Shown here: positions 32,378 through 41,149 of the stretch, piece by piece | Layout: the number at the start of each line of letters is the position of its first letter | Position numbering within the stretch: the first letter of the stretch is position 1 | NCBI GenBank assembly: GCA_937922045.1 | Contig: CAKZXA010000001.1 | Location: forward strand, 1-64,000 | DNA: 64,000 nt | DNA from: an uncultured Acidimicrobiales bacterium | GTDB taxonomy: Bacteria > Actinomycetota > Acidimicrobiia > Acidimicrobiales > SZUA-35 | Direction of reading: 5' to 3' | Notes under the pieces: generated by a model | Told to the model about the DNA's origin: nothing | The model's database searches: none | Seen by the model: the letters and a program-made list of their open reading frames with translations, nothing else | Made by a program: the position numbers and the translations under genes

Positions 32378-33108
32378 TCGGCCTCGCCGCCGACAGCCGA
32401 TTGATCGGCGACGATGACAGAGTGTGAAGGGCGGACCAATCCAGCCGGGATCGACGGGTCTGCGGCGATGAGCCGTTGCAACATCGCCGTCTTCTCCGAG
32501 CCGCTTACCAGCCAGACGACCATGCGGGCCCGATCGAGACAGGCTCGCGTGAGGGAGAGCCGCCGGGTGCGATCGGTGGGTTCAGCCAGGCCGACGTATG
32601 ATCTCAGCTCCTGGCTGAGGGAATCTCCAGGAAACAGAGAGGCGGTATGACCGTCGACGCCAAGACCAAGGTGGACGACGTCGAGCACCGGCGGTTCACC
32701 CGCGAGCTCAATCAGCTCGACGGCAAAGCTCTCCAGAACCGCGGCGGCCGTCGCCCTGGCCCCCGGCTGCGACCAGTCGACATCGACCAGATCTCCAACC
32801 GGCAGGGGAAGCCAGCGGGCGCCGGTCGATCCGAGGGCGAGCTCTTGTGGAGCGAGGTTGCGCTCGCCACTGCTGATCGGGGCGATCCGTTCGTCGACCT
32901 GGAGGATCGTTACCGATTCCCAAGGCAGGTCTCGACGCCCCAGAACTTCAAAGACACGTCGAGGCGATGAACCTCCGCTGATGGCGAAGGTGCATGAGCC
33001 TCGGCGGTTGACGGCGTCTTGAATTCCGGCGGCGAGGACGTCGGCGGCCCGCCGGTCCCAGCCATCATTGTCGACGGCGTCCAAAACATGAAAGCTCTGT
33101 TCAGCCAC
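32374..33108 (-). CDS. pgl: 6-phosphogluconolactonase
   Basis: A 244-residue Pgl of the pentose phosphate pathway, hydrolysing 6-phosphogluconolactone. Family motifs: ISGGSSPRRVFE (phosphate loop, about 43-54), VDERIAPISSGERN, and LGLGVDGHTASLFPG around residue 147. It overlaps the end of the ROK kinase gene by 8 bp, so the two are one operon linking glucose phosphorylation with the oxidative pentose pathway. Glucose-6-phosphate dehydrogenase is not in the window. Its stop shares a CTAG palindrome with the convergent gene. Confidence 0.93.
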   Translation of the reverse strand: MAEQSFHVLDAVDNDGWDRRAADVLAAGIQDAVNRRGSCTFAISGGSSPRRVFEVLGRRDLPWESVTILQVDERIAPISSGERNLAPQELALGSTGARWLPLPVGDLVDVDWSQPGARATAAAVLESFAVELIELAGEPPVLDVVHLGLGVDGHTASLFPGDSLSQELRSYVGLAEPTDRTRRLSLTRACLDRARMVVWLVSGSEKTAMLQRLIAADPSIPAGLVRPSHSVIVADQSAVGGEAD

Positions 33109-33994
33109 GGCCTATCGCCACCCACCAGGCTGCTCCCCCAGCGAGGGCCGCGTCATCGCCTAGTGCCGCTGTTGCCAGCTCGATGCCGTCGCCACCCATT
33201 GGACCAAAACGTTTGAGCTGTCGGGCGAGGATCGGCTGCACGATGTCTTCATTGCGGCCGACACCGCCTCCGATCACGATCATCGATGGCAACACCATCC
33301 ATGCCAAAGCGACGACGCCTAGGCCAGCAGACTCGATTGCTTCGGTCCAGATATCAACCGCTCCTTCGTCGCCTGATCGCACCAGATCAGCGAAGGCTGA
33401 ACCGCTCTCGGCGTAGCCGTATTGTGCTGCACGGCGGGCGATCGCGGTTCCGGAGCCATGGTCCTCGACGGTGGCTGCCTCACCCCTGGCGGCGGCAACG
33501 CGATCGATGATGAGGTGCCCTACTTCAGAGCCCGACCGGGAACCCCGAACGAGCCTGCCGCCAACCACGCTGCCAGCCCCGATGCCGGTTGAGATCGTCA
33601 TGTACGACACATCACGGTGGTCTTTGCCCGCACCGAAGGTGGCCTCGCCCACGGCAGCCAGGTCGGCGTCGTTGGCCATACTGACCGGCAACCCAGCATG
33701 ATGGGCCAACCATTCTTCGTTTAACAAGGGAATCCACGAGGCGGGGAGGTTGGGAGCGAGCAGAAGCCTTTCGGCCTCGTGGTCGACGATGCCGGGAACG
33801 CCGACAACAACACCCTCGGCTGCCACCCCCGATCCCGCCTTCTCGGCCACCTCCCGGGCCATGTCGGCCAGGAAGAGGGGGCTGGGGTCAGAAACTGGGG
33901 TCAGACGTTGCGTTCGCTGCACGATGGTGCCGTCGTGGTCAACGACCGCGGCTCGACAGTGGGTGCCGCCCAGATCAATCGAAACTGTCTTCAT
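33101..33994 (-). CDS. ROK-family sugar kinase lacking the zinc-binding motif
   Basis: A 297-residue ROK protein with no DNA-binding domain, so a kinase, probably glucokinase. The ATP-binding IDLGGTHCRAAVVD is at 6-19, the catalytic Asp109 lies in NDADLAAVGE, and STGIGAGSVVGGRLVRG follows. His160 of the EVGH segment is kept, but the CxCGxxGCxE zinc motif is absent: the following stretch to GSG has no cysteine at all. Overlap with pgl supports a glucose or related hexose substrate. Start ATG 33994. Confidence 0.85.
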   Translation of the reverse strand: MKTVSIDLGGTHCRAAVVDHDGTIVQRTQRLTPVSDPSPLFLADMAREVAEKAGSGVAAEGVVVGVPGIVDHEAERLLLAPNLPASWIPLLNEEWLAHHAGLPVSMANDADLAAVGEATFGAGKDHRDVSYMTISTGIGAGSVVGGRLVRGSRSGSEVGHLIIDRVAAARGEAATVEDHGSGTAIARRAAQYGYAESGSAFADLVRSGDEGAVDIWTEAIESAGLGVVALAWMVLPSMIVIGGGVGRNEDIVQPILARQLKRFGPMGGDGIELATAALGDDAALAGGAAWWVAIGRG

Positions 33995-34001
33995 CTACCT
34001 A

Positions 34002-34030
34002 CATACTCCACGCTTGCATACTCCGCTTGG
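34002..34030. repeat. Imperfect 14/15-bp tandem duplication
   Basis: CATACTCCACGCTTG is followed directly by CATACTCCGCTTGG, in the divergent gap between the ROK kinase and rnz. Confidence 0.65.
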
Positions 34031-34118
34031 CGGATCATAGTCGATGGCACAAGAGGCGGGGCCGATCACTAAGCCGCCTAGCCAGCTCGGAGCGTGACGG
34101 TCGCGCCATACTAGGAGC

Positions 34119-35054
34119 GTGTCAAGCCGTCAGCTCATCGTTCTGGGTACCGCTAGCCAGGCACCAACCCGGTACCGGAGCCACAACGCCTTTGCCCTGC
34201 GTTGGGATGACCAGCTCGTCCTCTTCGATCCCGGCGAGGGCACGCAGCGCCAATGCACCTTGGCCGGTGTTGCGATCGCCCGAGCGACCGGTGTCTGCAT
34301 CACGCATTTCCACGGCGACCACAGCCTTGGCCTACCGGGGGTGATCCAGCGGCGAGCCCTGGATGCTCGATCTCGCCAGGGCGGCCTACCTGAACTCCCC
34401 GTGTTCTACCCTTCCGACGGCGAGCACTATTTTGAGCGACTGCGCTCGGCCACAATCTTCCACGACACGAGCAATGTGGTCGGCCGCCCGGTCGAAGCCA
34501 GCGCCGCTTCCGAACCGGCCTACATCGCAACGTTGGGCAAGCTCGACCTTTTGGCGGCGCCCCTGATGCACCGAGTCACGACCTATGGCTACCGACTGCA
34601 GGCACCCCCACACCGGACAATGTTGCCCGACCGGCTCCACCAGGCTGGCATTGCTGGCCCCGAAGTGGGACAGCTGATCGACCAGGGCTGGCTAGAGACC
34701 TCCGATGGCAGGCGAGTGGATCTCGATGAGGTGTCCGAAGTCCGACCAGGGAAGGCGATGGCGTTCATCATGGACACGGTTCCTTGCGCCGCCGCCCTTC
34801 GCCTCGCCAAGGATGTCGATCTCCTCGTTTGTGAATCGACCTATCTCCACGAGGAGGCCGAGCTCGCCGACCGCTATGGACACATGACGGCCCGCCAGGC
34901 TGCCGAACTGGCGGTTGAAGCCGGAGCACGGCGGCTCGTTCTCGGCCACTTTTCGGCCCGCTACCCCACCACCGAAGCGTTCCAGGCCGAGGCAGGGGCC
35001 ATCCACAATGATGTAGTCATCGCCCATGATCTCCTGACCGTCGATGTGCCCTAA
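34119..35054 (+). CDS. rnz: Ribonuclease Z
   Basis: A 311-residue metallo-beta-lactamase enzyme that trims tRNA 3' ends. The zinc motif HFHGDH is at 63-68, with FDPGEGTQRQ before it, AAPLMHRVTTYGYRL (His of the exosite-to-active site region), MDTVPCAAALRLA (bridging Asp) and LVLGHFSARY (last His). The 30-residue GLP-type insertion holding the flexible arm is compatible with the long form. Start is GTG 34119 with GGAG directly before it; a CATACT -10-like element also stands just upstream. Its TAA shares a 4-bp palindrome-like overlap with the convergent MFS gene. Confidence 0.92.
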   Translation: MSSRQLIVLGTASQAPTRYRSHNAFALRWDDQLVLFDPGEGTQRQCTLAGVAIARATGVCITHFHGDHSLGLPGVIQRRALDARSRQGGLPELPVFYPSDGEHYFERLRSATIFHDTSNVVGRPVEASAASEPAYIATLGKLDLLAAPLMHRVTTYGYRLQAPPHRTMLPDRLHQAGIAGPEVGQLIDQGWLETSDGRRVDLDEVSEVRPGKAMAFIMDTVPCAAALRLAKDVDLLVCESTYLHEEAELADRYGHMTARQAAELAVEAGARRLVLGHFSARYPTTEAFQAEAGAIHNDVVIAHDLLTVDVP

Positions 35055-36376
35055 ACCGCTCGCTGTGTCGGCTCGAGCCGTAGCCGCCAGAAGGCGAAGA
35101 CCAGCATGACGCCTGAAGCCACAATGCCGATCATCGACAAGACGTGATAGCCAGCCATAGTAAAGACCACCCCGGAGACCAGGGCAGCTGAACCACTCAC
35201 GATGCTGGTGACCACGTCGGCCGCCCCTTGGCCCGCAACCTGATCGACCCCGTCCAAGGAATCGGTGAGCAGGGCGCTTGAGCCCACCATGCCAAAGCTC
35301 CATCCCAAACCGAGCAGGTACAGGCCCGGGAACATGAGCCCAGCTGGCGCTTCGCCAGCAAGAGCCGTCATGATGGTTGCGATGATAAGGACGACAGCAC
35401 CGACCATGATGGTCGGTACCCGGTCGAACCGGTCGGCCGCCCACCCAGCGATAGGGGCAAATGCGAACATCCCAGCGGTGTGCGCTGACAACACCAGGCC
35501 GACGAGCTCGACACCCTGGTCGTGAGCAGCCATGTGAAGCGGCGTCATCGCCATCACCATGACCATCACGGCTTGCGAGATCACCAACGCGACCACCGCA
35601 AGAATGGCCATCGGGCTCTGCATGATGGCCGCAACACCCTGACCGAACCCGGCGGTGCGCGGCGATTCGACGGAGTTTAACCCTCCGCTGACGGCCAACG
35701 GATCTGGCCGGAGAAAGAGCTGCAGTACGAGTCCGGCCAGCATGAAGAACCCGGCGGAGTAGATAAAGGGGCCGACGAGTGGATCAAGGCCACGGGACTC
35801 GGCCAGGTCGCTGGCTGGACCGGCCAGCGCTGCGCCACCGACGGCGCCAATCGTCGATGCAAACACGACATAGCTGATGGCCTTGCCGCGGTTGCTTGGC
35901 ACCGCCAAGTCGGCGGCCGCATAGCGAGCAAGGTTTGTTGCACCCTGGCCGACGCCGAAGAGCACGAGGCCGAACAGGTAGGCCCACAGCAATCGCCGGT
36001 CGCCGCCAACTACCGCTATCAGAGCACCGACGGCCGCAACCGCGTAACCCACGATCAGGCCCGGTCGACGACCCCGAAGACTCATGTAGGAGCTGAGTCG
36101 GGTGGCGCTAAAGGCTGTGCCGATCGTGATAGCCGCAGTCGAGATGCCAGCCCACAAGCTCGAACCTAGAATTTTCTCGGCCAGCAGGGCAGCGACGACG
36201 AAACCAACCGACATCGAAGCACGGCCGAAGATAGCGCTGAGGAACAGGGCACCGAGCGTGCGCTTCTGCAGGGCGCGAATCTTCGGAGACTCGGGGTCAA
36301 ACGTCTCGGTGTCGTTCATGCGCGCCGCCAAGATCGGTGGCTCCGCGGACGAGTCCACCTGGTTTGAATTGGTCAC
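35051..36376 (-). CDS. MFS transporter
   Basis: A 441-residue integral membrane protein with about 12 predicted helices and major-facilitator character: an acidic N-terminal tail of about 35 residues, SYMSLRGRRPGLIVGYAVAAVG resembling the loop 2-3 motif, and a mid-protein loop near residue 230. WAADRFDRVPTIMVGA is the matching motif in the second half. The substrate is unknown; drug or metabolite efflux is common in this group. Start GTG 36376 follows GAGGGGAG. The gene converges on rnz and overlaps its stop by 4 bp. Confidence 0.85.
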   Translation of the reverse strand: MTNSNQVDSSAEPPILAARMNDTETFDPESPKIRALQKRTLGALFLSAIFGRASMSVGFVVAALLAEKILGSSLWAGISTAAITIGTAFSATRLSSYMSLRGRRPGLIVGYAVAAVGALIAVVGGDRRLLWAYLFGLVLFGVGQGATNLARYAAADLAVPSNRGKAISYVVFASTIGAVGGAALAGPASDLAESRGLDPLVGPFIYSAGFFMLAGLVLQLFLRPDPLAVSGGLNSVESPRTAGFGQGVAAIMQSPMAILAVVALVISQAVMVMVMAMTPLHMAAHDQGVELVGLVLSAHTAGMFAFAPIAGWAADRFDRVPTIMVGAVVLIIATIMTALAGEAPAGLMFPGLYLLGLGWSFGMVGSSALLTDSLDGVDQVAGQGAADVVTSIVSGSAALVSGVVFTMAGYHVLSMIGIVASGVMLVFAFWRLRLEPTQRAV

Positions 36377-36533
36377 ACTGCTCCCCTCGGGAAAGAGAAC
36401 GGAGAGTTCGGGGCCTGTGGCTCCTGATTGGGACTCAGGTCAGACTCTTTCCCGTGCCTTACCATTCTAGGCTCTCGGCGTAGCACGACCGACAATTCAG
36501 TGGACCGGCGAGGTGCCGCTAGCTCGTTTCAGG

Positions 36534-37784
36534 TCAGTTGGGTTCGATACGAAACAAATCGATGTTGAACTTGCCGCCGTTGAGAATCGCCAGCCGAACG
36601 ACATGGGTGCCAGCCTTGATTTCTCCCGGTTCGGACACCAGCTCGACCCACGTGGCGTTACCTCCGGTATGTCCGACGTCGAACCTGGCGAAGCGTACCC
36701 CGTCGATTTGTACGGCTAACTCTCCAGGGTCTTGGTTGGTCGAGGACACCTTCACCGTCGCACGGTAGGATCCGGCCTCTGGCACCTGGACGGTGTACTC
36801 CAGCCACTCGCTGGTGCGGGTTTTCCGGACGTAGTAATCACCCTCATCGGTTACGTCGATGTCGACCGACTGCTGTTTACGAAGGGCCGCGCCGACGTTC
36901 TCGACGTCAAGGTCGTTGTAGGCCTTGCCCTGGCCGTCGCTATCGAAGTGCTCAGCCTGGATCGTGCCAGGCAGACTATGTTTTCTGAAGGGTGGGCCAG
37001 CACCAGCAGGGGCAGGGTCTGGCTCTGGCTGAATTGGCTGGCCGATCGTGGTGGCGGTGGTCGGCGGTCGGCTCGTTGAGGGTAGTGTTATGGTCGACGG
37101 TCGGCTCGTTGAGGGTCGAGTTGTCCACGACAGCACCGTGGCCGTTGACGAGACCGTGGCGGGCACCGTACCAGCGGTCGTCGCAGGCTGAACGGTGCTT
37201 GTCGAGGATGAGCCTGTCGATGGAGCGGACGTCGATGTGACCGACGTAGACGTTGCCGACTCCGATGTGACCGACGTCGATGCGACCGACGTCGATGCGA
37301 CCGACGTAGATGTGACCGACTCCGACCCGTCGGTTTCACTCGCCTTCTCTCCGCCATCCGGGTCGTCGCTATCTCTAACGTCACCTGCCGTTGGCACGGA
37401 CGCGACCAACGTCTCTTCATCTTCGTCTCTGTTGTCATCTGCATCATCGACGCCAAACAGGTTGCGGAAAAAGCCCGTCGATCGGCCGTCATCGGTTTCA
37501 CCGCCTTCGATCATCTCGGAAGCAATGCCCGGCGCAACCGAGTCTCCGTCTCGAGCCCGTTCACGAACGGTCGCCACCCCTACGAGCACGATGGCAGCGA
37601 GTACCAGCGAAACCAAGATCTCGCGGTGAAGCGGGGTTCGAAATAGATGATCGAAGACCAAGAATCGGTCGAGAAGCGATCGCCGCCCACCATCAGGAGG
37701 CTGCATTGGTGCCGATGGGCTAGACCCCAGAACCAAAGGCGGGCGTCCTTCAAGCATCTCATCGCCGCCGTCCACGTCACGCAT
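36534..37784 (-). CDS. Membrane-anchored carbohydrate-binding (CBM6-like) protein
   Basis: A 416-residue type II membrane protein. One transmembrane helix (about 56-76, EILVSLVLAAIVLVGVATV) follows a cytoplasmic N-terminus. Then come an acidic region and a Ser/Thr-rich linker (about 150-260; many STSVAS- and RPST-type repeats) that should be extended and perhaps glycosylated. The C-terminal 135 residues are a carbohydrate-binding beta-sandwich: LPGTIQAEHFDSDGQGKAY, SEWLEYTVQVPEAGSYRATV and a final FNIDLFRIEP strand are typical of CBM6/CBM35. No catalytic domain is present. It may bind the cell wall or an external polysaccharide. ATG 37784 is preferred to an earlier GTG at 37832. Confidence 0.75.
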   Translation of the reverse strand: MRDVDGGDEMLEGRPPLVLGSSPSAPMQPPDGGRRSLLDRFLVFDHLFRTPLHREILVSLVLAAIVLVGVATVRERARDGDSVAPGIASEMIEGGETDDGRSTGFFRNLFGVDDADDNRDEDEETLVASVPTAGDVRDSDDPDGGEKASETDGSESVTSTSVASTSVASTSVTSESATSTSVTSTSAPSTGSSSTSTVQPATTAGTVPATVSSTATVLSWTTRPSTSRPSTITLPSTSRPPTTATTIGQPIQPEPDPAPAGAGPPFRKHSLPGTIQAEHFDSDGQGKAYNDLDVENVGAALRKQQSVDIDVTDEGDYYVRKTRTSEWLEYTVQVPEAGSYRATVKVSSTNQDPGELAVQIDGVRFARFDVGHTGGNATWVELVSEPGEIKAGTHVVRLAILNGGKFNIDLFRIEPN

Positions 37785-37840
37785 CGCTACCCGCCACTCC
37801 CTAGACTCTTGACCGACTTGCACTGCACACACAGCGACCT

Positions 37841-37872
37841 ACACCCACGGCGACTTACACCCACGGCGACTT
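37841..37872. repeat. 16-bp tandem duplication
   Basis: ACACCCACGGCGACTT occurs twice perfectly; degenerate ACACAGCGAC copies flank it on both sides, in the gap between the CBM gene and the IMPDH-like gene. Confidence 0.8.
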
Positions 37873-37989
37873 ACACTGTACACACAGCGACATGCTTGTG
37901 GTCGCACGCCACGCCTAGCAGTAGCCGAGCTTCTGCGGCTAGAGGCCTAGGGGCCCGAAATCACGAACCCACAGGTCCGCCCTCGATTG

Positions 37990-39069
37990 TCAGACCGTTG
38001 CGTGAGGGGTGTTTTCGCGAACACCGGATGGGGTCACACGAACGAATTCGGATTTCTCCCAGAACTCCTCGATCGTACGGGCATCGCTGTAGCTCATGCC
38101 GGAACGTAGGCCAGCCACCATGCGAGCGATCACCTTCGACGCCGAACCGCGGTACGGCACGGTGCCCTCGACGCCTTCCGGTGCTCGTTGCTCGAAATAT
38201 TCCTGGTCGACAACCTCGCCATGACGAAGCGCCCGACGTTCCAACGCCTCGAACGATGCCATGCCTCGCACCCGTTTGACAAGGCCGTGCGCCGATTGTT
38301 CAACCTCGCCAGGGCTTTCCTTGGTCCCGGCCAGGAGGCTACCGATCATCACCGTGCTGGCGCCGGCGGCAAGGGCCTTAGCGATATCGCCAGACGTCTT
38401 GATGCCTCCGTCGGCGATGATCGGGATGCGATCACCGTCGGGGGAGATAAGCGGGGCAGACGCGCAGTTGTCTATCGCCGTTAGCTGGGGAACACCAACG
38501 CCAGCAACCAGCCGCGTGGTGCAAACCCCACCAGGGCCTACACCGACCTTGATCGCGTCGGCGCCAGCAGCGACGAGATCTTCGGCTCCAGCGCGGGTGG
38601 CGACGTTACCAGCGATCACGTCGACGCTAGGAAGCGCGGCCTTGATCTGGCCAACGATTTCAATGGCATGATTGGAATGGCCGTGAGCAATATCGAGAAC
38701 GAGCACGTCGACGCCAGCGTCAACCAGCGCTTGACTGCGCCGTTGCGAATCACCGTCGGTACCAACGGCGGCCCCAACGTACAAGTCTCCTTCTGCCTTC
38801 ACCTTGCCCACCATCTCGGCCTGCACCTCGATTGGCAAGAAGCGATGGATAATGCCGATGCCCCCGAGCTGTGCCATCGTCACCGCCATCTGAATCTCGC
38901 AGACCGTGTCCATGTTGGCGGCCACAATCGGGATCGTCAGACCAATGCGACGAGAGAGTTTGGTCGCGATGGACACATCTTGTCGCGAACGAATCGACGA
39001 GCGCTGCGGGACGAGCAGCACGTCGTCGAACGTCAACCCGAATTCGACGGTTGAAAGGCCCACGTTCAC
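37990..39069 (-). CDS. IMP dehydrogenase/GMP reductase family protein without CBS domains
   Basis: A 359-residue TIM-barrel enzyme. [14 protein letters not shown] at 11-24, VAANMDTV, the catalytic loop [20 protein letters not shown] with Cys183, [16 protein letters not shown] and [15 protein letters not shown] are all in place. The CBS pair normally inserted near residue 95 is missing. The flap differs from classical IMPDH: the Arg-Tyr of RYFQ reads QEYFEQ, so the catalytic arginine is not evident, while [12 protein letters not shown] follows normally. It may be an IMP dehydrogenase of CBS-less type or a GMP reductase. Start GTG 39069 or GTG 39063; AGGAAGTG favours the latter slightly. Confidence 0.85.
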   Translation of the reverse strand: MNVGLSTVEFGLTFDDVLLVPQRSSIRSRQDVSIATKLSRRIGLTIPIVAANMDTVCEIQMAVTMAQLGGIGIIHRFLPIEVQAEMVGKVKAEGDLYVGAAVGTDGDSQRRSQALVDAGVDVLVLDIAHGHSNHAIEIVGQIKAALPSVDVIAGNVATRAGAEDLVAAGADAIKVGVGPGGVCTTRLVAGVGVPQLTAIDNCASAPLISPDGDRIPIIADGGIKTSGDIAKALAAGASTVMIGSLLAGTKESPGEVEQSAHGLVKRVRGMASFEALERRALRHGEVVDQEYFEQRAPEGVEGTVPYRGSASKVIARMVAGLRSGMSYSDARTIEEFWEKSEFVRVTPSGVRENTPHATV

Positions 39070-39120
39070 TTCCTAGCTTCCGGTGTACCAGGGACCTTTC
39101 TAGCGTAGCGCCCGCGAAGT

Positions 39121-39165
39121 CGAATGGCCGGTACCCGGTTTCACGAACCAGGTACCGGCCATTCG
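39121..39165 (-). terminator. Terminator hairpin of recA
   Basis: CGAATGGCCGGTACC pairs perfectly with its complement over 15 bp, with an inner GGTT/AACC stem, 70 bp after the recA stop. No U-tract. Confidence 0.75.
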
Positions 39166-39234
39166 GCCTCTACAGCTTTGCCTTCTCACGGCGTGGGTGA
39201 TGCTTCCCCGCATCATCCGCCGCAAGCGGTGCCA

Positions 39235-40365
39235 CTAGTCGAGGGTTACCGCTTCGCCCTTCTTGTCGGACTTGGCTGCTTTCGCCGCCTTCTCTACCTT
39301 GTCGGCCTTGTCGGCCTTCTCGGGATCGCCATCAGCCTCACCGTCGAGATCGATTACCTCGGCCTCATCTGGCTCGTCGGACTCGATCAAACCAACGGCT
39401 TTGAGAACACGATCCTGAATCTCCATTACGAGGTCGGGATTCTCGATGAGGAAGTTCTTGACGTTCTCTCGACCCTGACCGATCTGCTCACCTTCATAGG
39501 TGTACCAAGCGCCCGATTTCTTGACGATCTCCTGGTCGACGGCGATATCGAGCAAGGAGCCTTCACGGCTTATGCCCTTGCCATACATGATGTCGAACTC
39601 GGCCTGCCGGAAGGGAGGGGCTACCTTGTTCTTGACAACCTTCACCCGAGTGCGGTTACCCACGACCTCGGAACCGTCCTTGAGCGACTCGATCCGGCGA
39701 ATGTCCAACCGAACCGAGCTGTAGAACTTGAGAGCCCGACCACCCGGCGTCGTCTCGGGCGAACCAAACATGACACCAATCTTCTCTCGCAACTGATTGA
39801 TGAAGATACAGATGGTGTCAGTCTTGTTGAGGTTGCCAGTGATCTTGCGAAGAGCCTGCGACATCAGACGGGCCTGAAGACCGACGTGATGGTCACCCAT
39901 CTCGCCTTCGATCTCGGCTCGAGGCGTCAGTGCAGCCACCGAATCGACCACGATTACGTCAACCCCGCCTGAACGAACCAGGATGTCGGCGATTTCAAGA
40001 GCCTGTTCGCCGGTGTCGGGCTGCGAGATCAAGAGCTCGTCGACATCGACCCCAATAGCTCGAGCGTAAATGGGGTCCATGGCGTGCTCGGCGTCGATGT
40101 AGGCGCACACACCACCATTGCGTTGAGCCTCAGCTACCACGTGCATGGCAAGCGTTGACTTACCCGACGACTCCGGTCCGAAGATCTCGACCACGCGGCC
40201 TCGCGGGAGGCCACCTACACCCAGGGCAAGATCGAGAGCCAAGGCCCCCGTCGGCACCGTGCCGATCGACAATGTCGTCTTCTCGCCCATCTTCATTACG
40301 GCGCCCTTGCCGAACTGCTTCTCGATCGAGCCGAGAGCCATGTCAAGCGCTTTGTTCTTTTCCAC
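39235..40365 (-). CDS. recA: Recombinase RecA
   Basis: A 376-residue RecA for homologous recombination and LexA co-cleavage. Walker A is GPESSGKST at 63-71; VDSVAALTP and the loop L1/L2 region ([51 protein letters not shown]) are intact. The C-terminal tail from about 325 is acidic then Lys/Ala-rich ([17 protein letters not shown]), longer than in E. coli. Start is GTG 40365, behind AGGAG with 6-nt spacing; an in-frame ATG 21 bp upstream lacks a ribosome site. The promoter at 40537-40565 has a LexA box in its spacer. The usual actinobacterial recX is not downstream; a terminator is. Confidence 0.97.
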   Translation of the reverse strand: MEKNKALDMALGSIEKQFGKGAVMKMGEKTTLSIGTVPTGALALDLALGVGGLPRGRVVEIFGPESSGKSTLAMHVVAEAQRNGGVCAYIDAEHAMDPIYARAIGVDVDELLISQPDTGEQALEIADILVRSGGVDVIVVDSVAALTPRAEIEGEMGDHHVGLQARLMSQALRKITGNLNKTDTICIFINQLREKIGVMFGSPETTPGGRALKFYSSVRLDIRRIESLKDGSEVVGNRTRVKVVKNKVAPPFRQAEFDIMYGKGISREGSLLDIAVDQEIVKKSGAWYTYEGEQIGQGRENVKNFLIENPDLVMEIQDRVLKAVGLIESDEPDEAEVIDLDGEADGDPEKADKADKVEKAAKAAKSDKKGEAVTLD

Positions 40366-40442
40366 AGTTGCTCCTGTCCGGGACATTCAAAATTTTGGTT
40401 CGGGGGAATGTGTCCCAAACCGTAGAGATGAGGTGTGACAGT

Positions 40443-40487
40443 GAATCACCACCAACGGAATCACCGCCAACGAAATCATCGCCAACG
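40443..40487. repeat. Three degenerate 15-bp tandem copies in the recA leader
   Basis: GAATCACCACCAACG, GAATCACCGCCAACG and AAATCATCGCCAACG follow one another between the recA promoter and its start codon. Confidence 0.8.
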
Positions 40488-40536
40488 AAACTAGCCTGCA
40501 AGAAATTGCCTGCGTGTAGTTTGGCTACTGGCCGCC

Positions 40537-40565
40537 ATCCTAGCTACGAACCTTTGTTCGGTCAA
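40537..40565 (-). promoter_or_regulatory. SOS promoter of recA with LexA box
   Basis: On the minus strand: TTGACC (40565-40560), 17-bp spacer, TAGGAT (40542-40537). The SOS box CGAACAAAGGTTCG (minus reading, 40560-40547) fills the spacer. It is the identical 14-mer to that at the LysM gene. The leader to recA is about 165 nt. Confidence 0.85.
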
Positions 40566-40643
40566 CCATTTCACGCATCCTCTTTCCAGAGGGCGCTTAG
40601 GACATCCCCTGCCCGCGTCTCCACCTCCAACCCTCGCGCAAGC

Positions 40644-40649
40644 TATGCT
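40644..40649 (+). promoter_or_regulatory. -10 element for a leaderless lipoprotein gene
   Basis: TATGCT, 8 nt before GTG 40658. Confidence 0.45.
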
Positions 40650-40657
40650 CAGCATCC

Positions 40658-41149
40658 GTGGGCCACTACCGTCGCAGAAACCGAGGGCTTATGGCCGTCG
40701 GCACGACGGCGATACTCGTCTTCAGTGCTCTGCTCAGCGCCTGTTCCGACAAGGAACCCGTCATAACTATCGAGGAGCGACTAGAGGCCATTGAAGGCCG
40801 CTCGCTATCGGAGGCCGAGGTAGCTGAGCTCCGCTCGGTCGCTACCAGTCTCTGCCAGCTGGACGACCTCGTGCTCGAATCGCTGTGGACAAAACTCACC
40901 CTCGAACAGTTCGACTTCCAAGATTTCGTCTTCCAGATCGAATGCCCTGATCGGTCTACCTTCTATGCCTTGAGCACCGGGCGAGTAGTCACCGACGAAG
41001 CAAAAGAGGCAACCGCAGGCGTCATCTTGCCAACGACGACCAGACCGGCGCCGACGACAACAGAATCGACAGAACGAACCTCATCATCTTCTACGACACG
41101 GTCGTCGTCGACCACCTCTAGCGCTCCAAGGCCAGCGACGAACGGTTAA
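40658..41149 (+). CDS. Predicted lipoprotein of unknown function
   Basis: A 163-residue protein with a lipoprotein signal: basic start (MGHYRRRNRG), hydrophobic core, and lipobox LLSAC with Cys29 as the lipid-attached residue. Mature residues 30-115 are acidic and contain two further cysteines (SLCQLDD, IECPDRS) that could form a disulfide. The last 45 residues are Thr/Ser/Pro-rich, like a flexible cell-wall tether. I recognise no family. It is divergent from recA; a LexA box lies 98 bp upstream but is placed for recA. The TAA shares TTAA with the convergent gene. Confidence 0.7.
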   Translation: MGHYRRRNRGLMAVGTTAILVFSALLSACSDKEPVITIEERLEAIEGRSLSEAEVAELRSVATSLCQLDDLVLESLWTKLTLEQFDFQDFVFQIECPDRSTFYALSTGRVVTDEAKEATAGVILPTTTRPAPTTTESTERTSSSSTTRSSSTTSSAPRPATNG

